A stretch of 64,000 nt of DNA, taken from contig NC_016459.1 of assembly GCF_000226115.1 (NCBI RefSeq), positions 496,001-560,000 on the forward strand, read 5' to 3'. This DNA is from Thermothielavioides terrestris NRRL 8126 (Eukaryota > Ascomycota > Sordariomycetes > Sordariales > Chaetomiaceae). Position 1 is the stretch's first letter. Each line of letters opens with the position of its first letter. A program made the position numbers and the translations under genes. Positions 44,493 to 56,466 of this stretch are shown one piece after another. The notes beneath the pieces were generated by a model. That model was not told where the DNA came from, searched no databases, and saw nothing but the letters and a program-made list of their open reading frames with translations.

Positions 44493-46345
44493 CTTATTTT
44501 TAAAGAAAGCCTTAAGACAGACTTTACAACAGTTATCTTTATCCTTATTCTTCTTCTTTATATAAGTGTTATTAGAAGAAGTATTTTTTATTAGGTTATC
44601 TATATTCCTTTTATTTAGGTGACCGAAACGCCTATACAGTGTCTCAATATCTACTGCCCTCTTAACGTAATTTATCAGAGGTAGATTTTTATTCTAGTTA
44701 TTGATTATTGGGATATAGAATAGTCCGTCTCTCTTTTCTCCTTAGACTATTATTCTAAAGTCTAAGGTCCTCACTAAGTATAGATATCTATTTGTGGTTA
44801 TTGTTAACAACTATAGTAAGGCAGAGACACTTATTATATTTATTCCTATCTCTAGGATATAGTAGCAGTTTTTCTAAGTGACTATAGTTATTTTATTTGT
44901 TATTGGATTAAAGAGAGCTATTTTAACATTCCCAATTCCAGTTATATTTATAGTTGTTACCTTACCCTAAGCAATTTGTTTCTTTATAGGTTTAAATAAA
45001 GAGAAGAGTCTTCTATTAGCTATTACACTTATCTAGGCACTAGTATTAGCTATAAAGCTATCTGAGTATACCTCTAGAGCTAAAGACTTTCCCTCCTTTT
45101 CCAATCTCTTAAATATCACTTAGAGGAGTCGATCTAGCTTATTGTTATTAGTATCTATTGCTAAGGAGGTATTATTTATTAAAATATTAGGGTTATTTAC
45201 CTTGAAATAATCCTTTTTGTTATCTAAATCCATCTTACCGATATTAAGGCAATCTTCGAATTCCAAATCGGCATTCGAATCGTCATCGGTATCTATTTCG
45301 GCATCGGGATTTGCGGTAGGGGAAGCTGAAGAAGAAGAGGCCGAGGGAGGTTTATTGGTATTGAGGATTTATAGAGAGCTAGAACTAGCGTTCGATTCCA
45401 AGTCTATATTATCCAACAAGGCCCGTTTTACTATAGCTAAGTGGATTTTCTTCTCCCTCTCTTCCTTTCTTTTATTTGGCTTTTAGATGGCCTTCGAAGC
45501 AGGAGAGGATTTATGTTTCTAGCCTTTAGGAGCTTTCTCTAGGTATAGAAAGGCACAATTATCTATAGTATACCTAAGGAGCTTACAGTAACTACACTTT
45601 ATCTTCTTCCTCTTTCTCTTTACAACACTAAAGACTTAGCTATCCTTATTTATGTTGTAAAAGATACCAAGCCTCCTAGATTCATCCAAAAGGCTAGCGA
45701 AGAGAGAATCAAAGGTGTAGGCATTAGGATTTTTCCGAAGGGTCTAAATTATTGAACTAGCAAACCCCTCGAATTCCTCTGTCAAACCAAACAACACCTA
45801 AACGATATTCACTTCCTTAGGGAGTTCAACGTCCTATAATTTTAGATCGTTAATACTCTCCTTCACTTTGTTGAAGTATTTTTCTACCGAATCGAAGTTT
45901 TCTAACTAGCAGTTGAAATACTCCTTCAATAGGAGATATTTGGAGGTGAAGCCTTCGGAGTGATATAGCTCCTTATACTGCTCCTAAGCTTAGAAAGCGG
46001 TTTCAATGCCCTTTATTTAGTAGAGAGGGCTATCTTCCACTTAGAGCTTTATCTTGGCCAGTGCTTTCTTTTGACACTTTTTAGCATCGTTATTAGCACT
46101 CTTAAAGGCATCTTCAAGGCCGAGTTTTATTAGGCAGGCCTCTATTTGAAGGGCCTATATAACGTAGTTCTCTGCTCCCTTGAGTTTTTCAAAGGCATAG
46201 ATCTTCTGTAAAGAAGCCATTGCCTTATTTAGAATCTCCTAGTTAAAGGAAAGACCGAGGGAGGTTATTGTTTCTAATAGAATTTCCTAGGAAAAACTAA
46301 AGGAGATAGGATCCTACTATAAATGAAATTCTTATTCCTAGATAT

Positions 46346-46363
46346 GGCTCCGGGCTTATAACC
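46346..46363 (-). other. Primer-binding site of the nested Copia (half-tRNA type)
   Basis: On the minus strand GGTTATAAGCCCGGAG directly follows the 5' LTR. It is complementary, apart from one C-to-T type change, to the anticodon stem-loop of initiator tRNA-Met (CCGGGCTCATAACC), not to a tRNA 3' end. Confidence 0.8.
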
Positions 46364-47257
46364 TGTTAGAGAGATAGATTGTTATTGTGCTAAAGGAGAG
46401 GGCCGGCATAGGAGAGCAGGTTCGGAGGTATACACCGAAGGTGCAGGGTAGGTCGATCGGGAGGTATTGGAAGGTTCAGAGGTTTAGGAGGATGCCCTGC
46501 GGGTATAGGGTAAATAGCTCGGTAGGAGGGTTTAGAAGATAGTTCGGAAGGTTGGGAGCAGGATGGCTAATCGTAAGCATATAAGGTCTTTGGACCCTAG
46601 TGCTATTGTGCTTCGTCATAGAGATAGTGTAGCATAGGTGGTGGTTGCGGCATATACAAAAATAGATCAAAGAAGCAGAGGCTACAAGTTTAACTTACAA
46701 AAGGATCTATTAAATTCAAGGTTTTATCTTCTAGAGCTGGGAGGCACTGCGGTATTTATAGTTCTAAAGCAACGGTATATACCTTGGCTAATTTGGCTAA
46801 GGTTCAGCTAATCGGAATATTCTAACGGAGCTGCACTAGCCGCATTCGGCTAAGTTATTAAAGTATAATATATAGAACCAATCAGAGCTACACTGAACGT
46901 TCTAACGGAGCTGCACTAGCTACATTCGGCTAAGTTATCAAAGTATAACGTTCAATATCTATATGCTTAGATCTGAACGGCTCTAATTCGACGGTTCGGA
47001 TCAGATACATCAGTTCCGACAGCTCGGATCTAATGACTTAGATCCACTTATTCAGATTCTATCTCAGCCGTTGTCAACCATCAAGGTCAACAGCCGTTGG
47101 CAATTGTTATCGAAAGCTAACAGCTATTACCAACTGTTAGTAACTGCTAAGGTATAAGTTATAGTACTATAGTAGTTATAACGTTATAGAACTTTTAGAG
47201 GGAGCTTTGTTATAGGGAATGCTTAGTATTAGTTATTTATATCGTTATATATTAATA
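46364..47257 (-). repeat. 5' LTR of the nested Copia
   Basis: 894 bp, matching 40627-41520. The terminal TG at its outer end is mutated (TATTAA for TGTTAA). Confidence 0.93.
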
Positions 47258-47262
47258 AAAAC

Positions 47263-49078
47263 TATCTACATTGTTAGCCTATTTATACATAGAGCCTATA
47301 GGAGCCTTGCTATCAAGTGGTGATAACTGGCTATTCGAAGCAGTTGTTTCTAAATATTAGTGGCGGTCGTCGTTGTTAAGGAGGTATAATCCTATATTGT
47401 ACACTGCTATATTAAAATTAGCGATGTTGATAAATAGATCGCTATTATCGTCGTTATTATCGTCGTTATATAAGTAGCTCCTATCACTACCCTTTTCTCC
47501 TAGGGCAATGCCCTCTAGTAGACCGTTCTATTTCTTCTTAGTGTTGAAGGCAACGTTCTTTATAATATACTATATATAAATCTAGTACTAGACATTATTG
47601 TTGAAGATCCTTTTATATACCTTCTTAAAAGCTTTGTTGTAATCTAAGATAATGACGTAGAGGCGTTAAATTCTATAGATCTAGAAGAACTCCTCTAAGA
47701 CTATAAGAACCTATATAAAATAGTCCTCCTTCTTACCACTTAGTAAGTAGTATATAATGTTGAAAGTTATATAGAGGTTAATTACACTATAGATCTAAAG
47801 GAGTAGTATATCAAAGATATTGACCTTGTATATATAGTCGAATGACTATAACTTAGGGTTCTTCTTCTATAGGTCGAAGCACTAGTTATAGGTTTAGAAG
47901 GCGCGTTTAAACGGCCTATTCTATAAGCCACCTATATGATAAAGTCGATAATAGATCTCTTCCTTCTTCCTTAAGGTATAGAGGAACTGTTGTATAGCGG
48001 ATAATAGCCTAGCTTTATATACGTTAGTAGTATATATTTCGTTAACAATGTCAAAGGCTAAGAGCTCGATACTAGGGAATTCCAATTGTATAATCCTAGC
48101 AATATTAGAGTAGGTTAAGCATAGTAGCTAGGTATACTAGAGGATACTAGCTACAACTCTATAAGGACGGTCTTTATATCAATAGGCTATAAAAAGCCCT
48201 ATAGTTGCTAGGTCAAGTGGGTAGTTATAGATAGATTCCAATACTTCGAAGTGCTAGAGACCATTATATATACAATAGACTACCTTTGCCTACTAGGTAT
48301 AGCCTTTCTTTATCGACAAGGTGTTCTAAGTGCCTTTCTTAGCCTAGGATTTGAAGGTTCTGCCTTCGTAATACCTAAGATCGAAGCGCTATAGCTACTT
48401 AGTATTCTAGTCTCTTATAGTACGGAACTTGGCAATAGCGAAGCTGTAGTGCTATACGAGGTCTCTAGTAGCATTGAGAAGGCTCTTATACGATGGCTGA
48501 GGTTCGATAGTAAAAAGAGGTATATTAGGAGTGTACAGTGCGGTTGGCGATACGGTAGATGAGGCGGCAGGCGAGGATCTAGGCGATGTGGTAGGCGAGG
48601 CGGTAGGCGATGTGGCAGGCGATACGGTAGGCGATGCGGTGGGCGAGGATCTGGGCGATGCGGTAGGCGATACGGCTAGCGATGTGGCAGGCGATGTGGC
48701 TGGCGAGGATCTAGGCGATGTAGTAGGCGATATGGCTGGCGATGCGGTAGGCGAGGCGGTAGGCGAGGATCTGGGCGATGCGGCAGGCGAGGCGGTAGGC
48801 GATGCGGTAGGCGATGCGGTAGGCGATGTGGTGGGCAAGGATCTGGGCGATGCGGTAGGCGATGCGGCAGGCGATGTAGCAGGCGATGCGGCTAGCGATG
48901 TGGCAGGCGAGGATCTAGGTGATACGGCTAGCGATGCGGCTAGCGATGCGGTGGGCAGGGCGGCTAGCGATGTGGTAGGCAGGGCGCTATATAAGGCTCT
49001 AGGAGATACGGTAGGCGATATGGCCCTATAGCCTTCGAGGGCGGCGAGGTTGGTGATAGCTTCGTTAGATGGCGACAT
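47263..49078 (-). pseudogene. MULE transposase, N-terminal part with Ser-Pro-Ala-Thr repeats
   Basis: Starting at an ATG at 49078 the minus strand stays open for 208 codons (to 48,452): a short leader, about 130 residues of SPTASP/SPRSSP repeats, then IPLFTIEPQPSYKSLL. The decayed FAR1-like region (FRTIRDQ, YYRDLRCYKGR) and central MULE domain follow down to 47,263. The catalytic region is broken by stops. Confidence 0.7.
48545..49025. repeat. 12-bp minisatellite encoding the Ser-Pro repeats of the MULE protein
   Basis: About 40 tandem units of GGCGATGCGGTA with variants (GGCGAGGATCTG). It is GC-richer than the surrounding RIP block and free of stops on the minus strand. Confidence 0.93.
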
Positions 49079-49142
49079 TGGTATATACCTATGGCATTCT
49101 CGTGGCGATATGTATACTAGGGACTATAGCGATGTGCGCTAT

Positions 49143-49225
49143 AAAATTTTAGTAGGAGTGTATAGACCGCCCCTGGCTAGTATGTTTTTCTAAAAAATCT
49201 AGCATGTTTTTTTAAAGGGGTCGAC
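49143..49225 (-). repeat. MULE right terminal inverted repeat
   Basis: Inverted partner of 37865-37947. It is followed by AAACTAGGAGTGT, the displaced right end of the MITE. Confidence 0.88.
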
Positions 49226-49489
49226 AAACTAGGAGTGTCCTATATAACACACTGCCACACTGACTGCCTTTTGTATTTTACCCACCAACGTGAACTCTTG
49301 TAGACTATAGCAATCTGCTTGGATATTATAGACTAGGCTGTACCTAGGCTAGGTATATAGGGCTACGCCTAGGATCTACGGCGGCCCCAGGGCGGACCTA
49401 TAGCGGGCCCGCCTCGCGCCTAGAATAACGTTGGCCCGAACCTACTCCGCGAGCCCCTGAAAACTCTATACACAAGGACTATAGCCTAT

Positions 49490-52400
49490 ACTTCTCCTTT
49501 TCCTTTCCTTAAGGTAGTTGAATAGAATATCGTACGCTTGTCTATAGAACGCTATAAGGCTAGTACACTACAGTTCAACTACCTTCCCGCTAATAGAGTA
49601 TTTACTACTTCTAGGCGTAGACGAGATAAGTACGCCTAGCGTCTCGACGCCGGTACCAAGCGGACTAGATACTACTATAAACTACCCTAGCATCCTATAG
49701 GCTCTAGACCTAGATTAGGTTCGTAAGTACTTTCAACACCTATAAAAGACGATCGCTTATTAGAATATAACTATTAAGGATCTCTATATAGCCTAGATTG
49801 CTATAGCCTAAACTATAAACGTTGCTATAGTGGCTAATACTCTAGTTCTAATAACCGACGTTATAGCTACGACCACCCCTAGGACATAGTAGAAGCGCCT
49901 CCCTATAGGATAGCCCTTCGATAGTAAAAAGGAGCTTTTCGCTACCTAGAAGGCTACAATAGCGTATATCCTAATAGTGGACTAGGACTTTATTGGGGGC
50001 CCCTACGACCAATAGGTATTTATCTAGGGCAACTTTAGCTAAGGGGTCTAGGCTAAGGTTGTAGCCTTCTACGAATCTAAAGGGCCTAACTACAACTACG
50101 ATCTAGGAGTATTCCTTAAGTACCTTACGACGATCTATATAGACCTTTATAAGTAGATTATAGCCTTGACGAAGCTAGATATACTCTACTAAGGAGATAA
50201 CAAGCTATTCTCTTCCTTTATTGTTCGCTTTGAAGCGAAGCTATCAAAGGCTAAAGGACTTAATTAGAGCGACAAGGTATAGCTTATTAAGCTATAACGA
50301 TACCTCTTTTTAAAGTTGAAGTATAATATAGTAGGTCGGGGGGTTTTATAGAACGATTATACTATAGCTATTGCGAGATACTATAAGATCGCTATTGACC
50401 TAGAGGCCTTCGCTATAGAGGAGAAGCTCTAATAGTAGTAGAGTAAGTGGCCTAGGCCTAATATAAATATAGAGAAGGATATAGACAAAGATATACCGAT
50501 AACTAGGATTAATATAGCCTATATTGCCCTTGCCTAAAGGGGAGCCAACAAGGGTTATAGAGGAAAGCGGTAGTAGAGAGGAGGAAAACGAGATACGAAT
50601 ATACTATAGGCGAAGTAGATAAGCGACAAGGTATATATAGTATATTAGTAAGCTAGGGCCTATATCCGTTATAGGCGCTAAGGTCACTTTGTAGCCGCCT
50701 ATCCCTTCGCCCTAGCTAAGAGGCTAGTTCCTTAAGTCGATATCAATAAGTTAGAGGCTAAGGACTAGGTAGAGGAGGACTCCTCTTCCAAGGAGGAGGA
50801 GGAAAAAGAGTAGCCCTTATACAAAGTCCTATATAAGGGCTAAAAGGACCTAACCGTTTATAGAACAAGTTTATAAAGATTAAAAAGAGAATAGATAAAC
50901 CCTCTTTCTTTATCCTAGTCTTCCTAAACTCCTTTAGTTTTATAAATATATAAATAGACAGTAGGTACTAGAGCTATAGAGCTATTAGCGAAAGGGTATA
51001 TTAAAGATTAGAGATTAAGTAGACGAGCCTACTAACCTCCTATACTCTAGGCGTTGCTGTCAAAGGGGTATAAATTATAAAGAAAATTATATATATCGCC
51101 TATATTACGATAGATATCGATAGGTAAATAAGCGTTACTATATTCTATATAGTCCTAGAGCTAGCCTATAACGTTATTTTAGAGCTCTTTTAGATGAACT
51201 ACTATAGAATTATACTAGACTCTACCAACGGGGTCCTTACTATTAATTTATAAAGGGGACTATAGATATATAAATGCTCTTTGTATTGGAAGGAGACTAA
51301 TACTACTTAAATTATAGGTATAGTATTTATAGGCCTAGCCTATAGGGCGTAGAGGAAGAAGTCTAAAGGGACCTAGGATATGTTCCTTATCACTAATATC
51401 TATAAGATAACTACTATTCTAGGAGTAGCTATCTCCTAGCCCTAGGCCAACCTAGACCTAAGGGTCGCTTTACTAAAGGAGCTATACGACTTCGCTAATC
51501 TCTTCGACAAAGAAAAGATGAACGGCTTACCTCTCTATTAGAGGGAAGCCAACTATTATATTCGCTTTAAGACGGGCCTAGATAAAAAGCCTCCTAAGCT
51601 CCCTTAGGGGCCTTTATACAATATACTAAGGGACTACCTCCTAGAGATTTAGAAATAGGTTATAGACCTAATAGACAAAGGATAGATCTAGGTAAGCTCT
51701 TTATCGATAGTGGCCCTAGTCCTCCTTGTAAAGAAGCTAAGAGGAGGATAGAGGTTCTATATAGACTACTAGACTTTAAACAAGATTACTAAGTAGGATT
51801 AGTACCTACTCCCCTTAATTAAGGAGACTCTTCGGTCCCTAGCTAAGGCTAAATAGTTTACAAAGCTAGATATTAAAGCTATGTTCTACTATATCTAGAT
51901 AGCTAAAGGGGATAAGTACCTTATAGTGTTTTATATAAAGTTTAGACTATTCGAATAGCTAGTTTACCCCTTTAGGCTTATAGATACTCCTACAATATTC
52001 TAGAGATATATTAACAACGCCCTTAGTCTAACGCTAGGAGACTATATAACAATATACCTCGATAATATTTTAATATATTTGAATAAGAGTTAAAAGGACT
52101 ATATAAAGAAGGTATATAAAGTCCTCTATAGACTAAGGGGTATAGGTCTTAACCTAGACCTTAAGAAATATACCTTCGTAGTAAAGGAGGTTAAGTACCT
52201 AAGGTACATTATAGAGATAGAAGTCTATATCCGCCTTAACCCTAAGAAGATTAAGGCTATCTATAAGTAGGAGGCGCCCTATAGAGTCTAAGGAGTATAG
52301 AGCTTCTTTAGATTCGTTAACTTCTATTGTAATTTTATCTCCAACTTCTCTAAGAAGATAGCTTTATTAATACGCCTTACCTATAAGAATGTTCTATTCC

Positions 52401-54500
52401 GCTAAGGCAAAGAGGAATAGGACGTTTTCGACACGCTTAAGGCTACGTTTATATTAGAGCTAATCCTCGTCTAATAGGATCCTAAAAGGGAGACAATCGT
52501 AGAAACGGACTATTCTAGTATAGCACTAGACGGATACTTGTCCTAGTAGAGAAAGGACGAGGTTCTTTACTCTATAGCCTACTACTCTATAAAACTAAGC
52601 CTAGCTAAATATAACTATATTATCTATAACAAGGAGCTATTGGCTATCATCTCTTGTCTTAAAGCCTAGTCAATAGAGCTTTAGAGTATAACGGCCCCCT
52701 TTACTATCCTAACCGATTATAAGAACCTTAAATACTTCTCCTAGCTATATCTAATTAGTAAACGGTAGGCCTAATAGGCGAAGACGCTCTCCCTATTTAA
52801 CTTTAAACTAAAGTATCAACTAGGATCCTAGGCTTTATACCCTAATATACTCTCCTAATGTAAATAGGATAAGCCTAAGGATAGCTAGTATATCGCCTAG
52901 CTACTCCCTCCGATTAAAGTATACTAGACTAGTATATAGGAGGAGGCTAAGCTACCTATAAGAGAGACGCTCTTCGAGGATAAATAGCTAGCTGCCCTAT
53001 AGGACAAAGGTATTGTTAGAGACGAATACTATATTTACTAGCTCTAAACTATTTATAATAGGGCTTAGAAGTTTCTAAAGAAGGTGAATATAGCGTAGAC
53101 CTAGATTATAGACTATTCCTTTAATATATAAGGTATACTCCTATTCTATAGCTAGCTCTAGCTCCCTATATAGGAGCCTCTAACTACTATAATCATTTAG
53201 CAGATCTATAACTTAGCTATATTAGAGTACCTAGACTATAATAAGCTATTTAAGATATTTTAAAGGGATTACTATTAGGACTTTATATTATTCAATGTAA
53301 AGTGGTTTATCTAAAACTATAACCAGTGCCGCTAAAGCAAGATCTCTAGATAGTTGTATTAAAGGCTCTTATAGCCCTTGCCCATTTCTAACCGCTTTTA
53401 GAAACAGATCTTTATCGACTTTATAACCGACTTCCCTATAAGAAACAAGGAGGCGCCTTGCTACCTTATAGTAATTACTAACTGCCTTTCTAAGTATATA
53501 TAGCTCGAGGCTATATACTTGATAGGGGTAGAGAAGTATACTCTATAGTTCTACAACGTCTAGTAGTACTTCTATAGGTTCCTAACCTAGATTATAACCA
53601 ACTATAGGTCGGACTAGCTAAGTAGGTTCTAGACTATGCTATATAAGGCGGTAGAGGTAGAGTAGCTTCTATCGACCTCTTACTATCCCTAGATAAATAG
53701 GGGTATAGAGTAGGTTAATTAAAAAGTATAGGCGATCCTTTAGATCTTCGTCTTCTTTATATAGTACGACTAGCCTAAGTATCTTTTAGCTTATTAGTTT
53801 GTACTTAATAACAAGGACTTATCTATAATTAGGGTAAGCTCGAACTACCTTCTCTATAGGTTCGATATAAGCCCTATATAGCTTATTACAATCCTAACAA
53901 CGCCTATAGCGTCCTTAGAAGGTTGTACTACTCAGTTCCTATACTATTTAAAGGAGGGGATAGAGTAGATATAAGCTACTATTATATATATATAGCAACG
54001 GTAGTAGACGAATATAAACTGTTCCTACTATCTAGCTAAACAGTTTAAAGTAGGGGACAAGGTATAGCTCTCCCTATATAATATAAAGACAAACTACCTT
54101 AGTAAGAAACTCGACTAGCTAAACGCTAAATATAAAGTAATTACTATACCTACTCTTTTAACAATAATACTCGATGTACTATATAGCCTATACCTAACCT
54201 TCTATATTGATCTAGTCGAGCGAATAGCCTCCGATCTACTCTCTTTATAGAAGGTTATAAATAAGTAGCTAGACCCTATATAGGTTATATCGGAGGAGGG
54301 TATCCTATAGTAGAAATATAGGGTAGAGGCGATCCTTAAGGTTTAGAATATAAAAAGGAAAGGGAAGAACTACGATATATACGTTAAGTAGATAGGTTAT
54401 AATAAACTAATGTAGAAGCCTCTAAAAAACTTCTTAGATACTATTATACTCGACGAGTTCAAGTAGAAGTAGGAAAATATACAATATAACGATAGGCTAA
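49490..54500 (+). mobile_element. RIP-destroyed Gypsy (Ty3) retrotransposon with chromodomain
   Basis: No open frame, but the + strand reads through as gag (about 49,880-50,420), a zinc-knuckle relic (about 50,650-50,710, YIRYRR*GHFVAAYP with Tyr for Cys), reverse transcriptase (about 51,560-52,260, YPFRLIDTPTIF, ITIYLDNILIYL for the YxDD box), RNase H (about 52,490-52,720), integrase (about 53,400-54,000) and a C-terminal chromodomain (about 54,310-54,480, YRVEAILKV*NIKRKGKNY). This is the Ty3/chromovirus order. LTRs and boundaries could not be fixed, so the coordinates are approximate. Confidence 0.82.
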
Positions 54501-56107
54501 TATCGAATAGAAGGCGAAAGGGAAAACGTTATATTTATATACTAACTACCCTATAAGAAATAACTACAATAGGACAAATATAACTCAATAATACTACTAG
54601 GTATACAGTTACCCTAATATATCTAGCTATAGTTTTATTATAAAAAGACGATAAAATAAATATAAACGTAGAGAGACTTCGATATACTAACTAAGTCTAC
54701 TTCTTTAAATATAGATAGTCCTCTAGCTTTACCCTAGCGTTAACCCTATAGTACTATAGGATACCTAAGTATAAGCTAATAGGAGGTAAGGTTGGTAGCC
54801 AATGTATAACCTACTCTAGGATCTCTAAGGTAGGACAAGGGTAGATATTAAAATTACTATAGCTACTCTAGTTGATAGGTTAGTTCAATAAAGGGTCAAG
54901 ACGTAAAATAAAACAGAGATAGGGCTATAATAGGAGATAGGGCCGTCTCTAGCCCTACTCTATAGCCTCTTTATCTTTGGATAGCACTAGGTCGCTAGTA
55001 GGCAAGTATATAGTACCCTTATTCAACGACGAGAGTACCTCTATAATCGACTACCTATTGGACCTACTAGGGGTCTAAGGAAGGGGATTAGTGTATTTAC
55101 AATAGATATATATAAGGTTCTTAGTAGGCAAAGACAAGTAGCGCTAGGGATATAGGGCGAAAGGGACTAAGGCAATGTCGCGCCTAGTGGGAATCGAACT
55201 ATAGCCGCCCTATAGAGAGGGGCTAGACTATAGCGAACTTAAAATATAGTCAACGAGATAGTTGTTAGTATTAACAATGGTTATAATAGCGTTAACTAGG
55301 TAGTATATTTTATACTAATAGGCTTCTTTATTACTTATTAGACGATAAGTTAAATAGGTAGCCAACTAAGTAGAGGCGTCTAGGGAGGAAGTAGGTAGAT
55401 TATAGGGTACTAAGGCCCTATAGTAGCTTAGTATAGTAGGGGAGGCAACTAAGGTCTAAAGGACAATATAAGTCGAGGTCTACTTAGTAGTAGATAAGGG
55501 AAGCAATATTAGCTAAATAGGGATATAGTATATCTATATATTGTTAAAAGTAGTCTAGAAAGACTAAGCTAGCTTCTAGAATTTATATTTAAAGACTATA
55601 TAACGAGTAGGCTACGAGCTTATCTTCTTCTAGGCAAAGGTCTCGATAGCCTAGCCTATATTATATACCTTAAGAATTTTCTTTAGACTAGATCGAAGAC
55701 AAAGGTTTATTGCCTATAATATAGAGTCCTATTCGTATATTATATAGGCCCTACGATATTCTTTATAGGATTTACTATAGCTAGAGGTATATTTGACCTT
55801 AGTATTACTAAAGAGATGAACAACGTACTATATATAGAACTCTCCTTTATTAGGGAGCAGTTTATTTTCTTTATCGTTAAAGTCTCCTTTAACAACGAAC
55901 TCGCTAATCGATAGTTTATTATTCTTTTAACGATTATTTTAGTTCTATAATATTACAGTTAATAAACGACTTAGGTCTATAATGAGATTATCCTAGAGGC
56001 ACTTATATTATAGTCTTCGTTATTATTACTACTAAGATAGTGGCCTATACCCCTACCCCTAAGAGCAACGACGGTGACTAACATTTTAGCGATCCTATAT
56101 ACGAATA
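54501..56107. other. AT-rich RIP'd DNA of unknown origin, left flank of the intact Copia
   Basis: Stop-rich in all frames, with probable remains of one or more elements. No domain was recognised. Its right end is the GAATA target site (56103-56107) of the intact Copia, and the sequence resumes at 63,668. Confidence 0.6.
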
Positions 56108-56289
56108 TGTCGCGTGCTAGTGCACACGTGACTCTATCTGCCAGGCTCCCTGCGCTCAGGGGGCACATGTCAGCTCTGCCCACACATGTATATAGACCTC
56201 GGCGCTCCTCCCACCCAGCTTGAGAGGAGCACCTCTCTCAATACACATGCCTCTGCATCCTGCATGGCCCCACTTCGCTGCTCTTCTCA
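56108..56289 (+). repeat. 5' LTR of the intact Copia
   Basis: 182 bp, identical by direct reading to the 3' LTR. TGTATATAGA at about 56188-56197 is the likely TATA box; a palindromic GTGCTAGTGCAC lies near the start. Confidence 0.97.
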
Positions 56290-56302
56290 GTTATGAGCCC
56301 GG
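56290..56302 (+). other. Primer-binding site (initiator tRNA-Met half molecule)
   Basis: GTTATGAGCCCGG begins directly after the LTR. It is complementary to the anticodon stem-loop of initiator tRNA-Met, the arrangement known from Drosophila copia and yeast Ty5, rather than to a tRNA 3' end. Confidence 0.85.
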
Positions 56303-56466
56303 TTCGCGCACAACACTCATAACAGCGGTGTAGCCCAGTTGGGGCCATCCTTCTTCTTTTCTCCAACAACCACTTCCAGTTTTCTCGATCGTCAACAACT
56401 CCCACAAGTTCACATCACCCCCATCGTTCAGTCTGAACAACGCAGCACACCTCAGTTTGCTTCAAG

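Larger units (their letters stand above)
40627..47257 (-). mobile_element. Full-length decayed Copia retrotransposon (894-bp LTRs, TSD AAAAC)
   Basis: LTRs at 40627-41520 and 46364-47257 are both 894 bp; AAAAC flanks the element at 40622-40626 and 47258-47262. Reading on the minus strand from 46,363: a primer-binding site, gag with a zinc knuckle near 45,540-45,600 (CSYCKLLRY...C, with Tyr for His), integrase (FQSDNGGEYISKIF), reverse transcriptase with CYIDDLIITG, and RNase H (STIEAEYIALANAYKE). Open segments survive (41964-42239, 42762-43037, 44061-44492), but stops break the polyprotein. It belongs to a different Copia family from the intact element. Confidence 0.95.
37865..49225 (-). mobile_element. 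Mutator-like element (MULE) with 83-bp TIRs, nested insertions inside
   Basis: 37865-37947 and 49143-49225 are inverted repeats starting GTCGACCCCTTTAAAA and containing two AACATGCTAG motifs. Between them, on the minus strand, is a decayed MULE transposase: a FAR1-like start region, the central part with YFIQVLIVLEEFF and VIILDYNKAFKKVYKRIF, and a C-terminal part near 38,750-39,600 (NIQATAYTKGIYSILKASIK, TTIEETLA). The continuity is broken by a solo LTR and a full Copia (39,702-47,262). Removing them leaves about 3.8 kb. No clean 8-11 bp target duplication was found. Decay pattern is RIP-like. Confidence 0.82.

Noticed and set aside
48531..49031. Plus-strand ORF of GDAVGEAVGEDL repeats
   Set aside because: Complement of the minisatellite that encodes Ser-Pro repeats on the minus strand in frame with the MULE protein.
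55185..55245. tRNA-like B-box (minus strand AGTTCGATTCCCACTAGG)
   Set aside because: T-arm-like sequence only; no acceptor stem pairing and the A-box is poor. It may be a decayed element or primer-binding relic.
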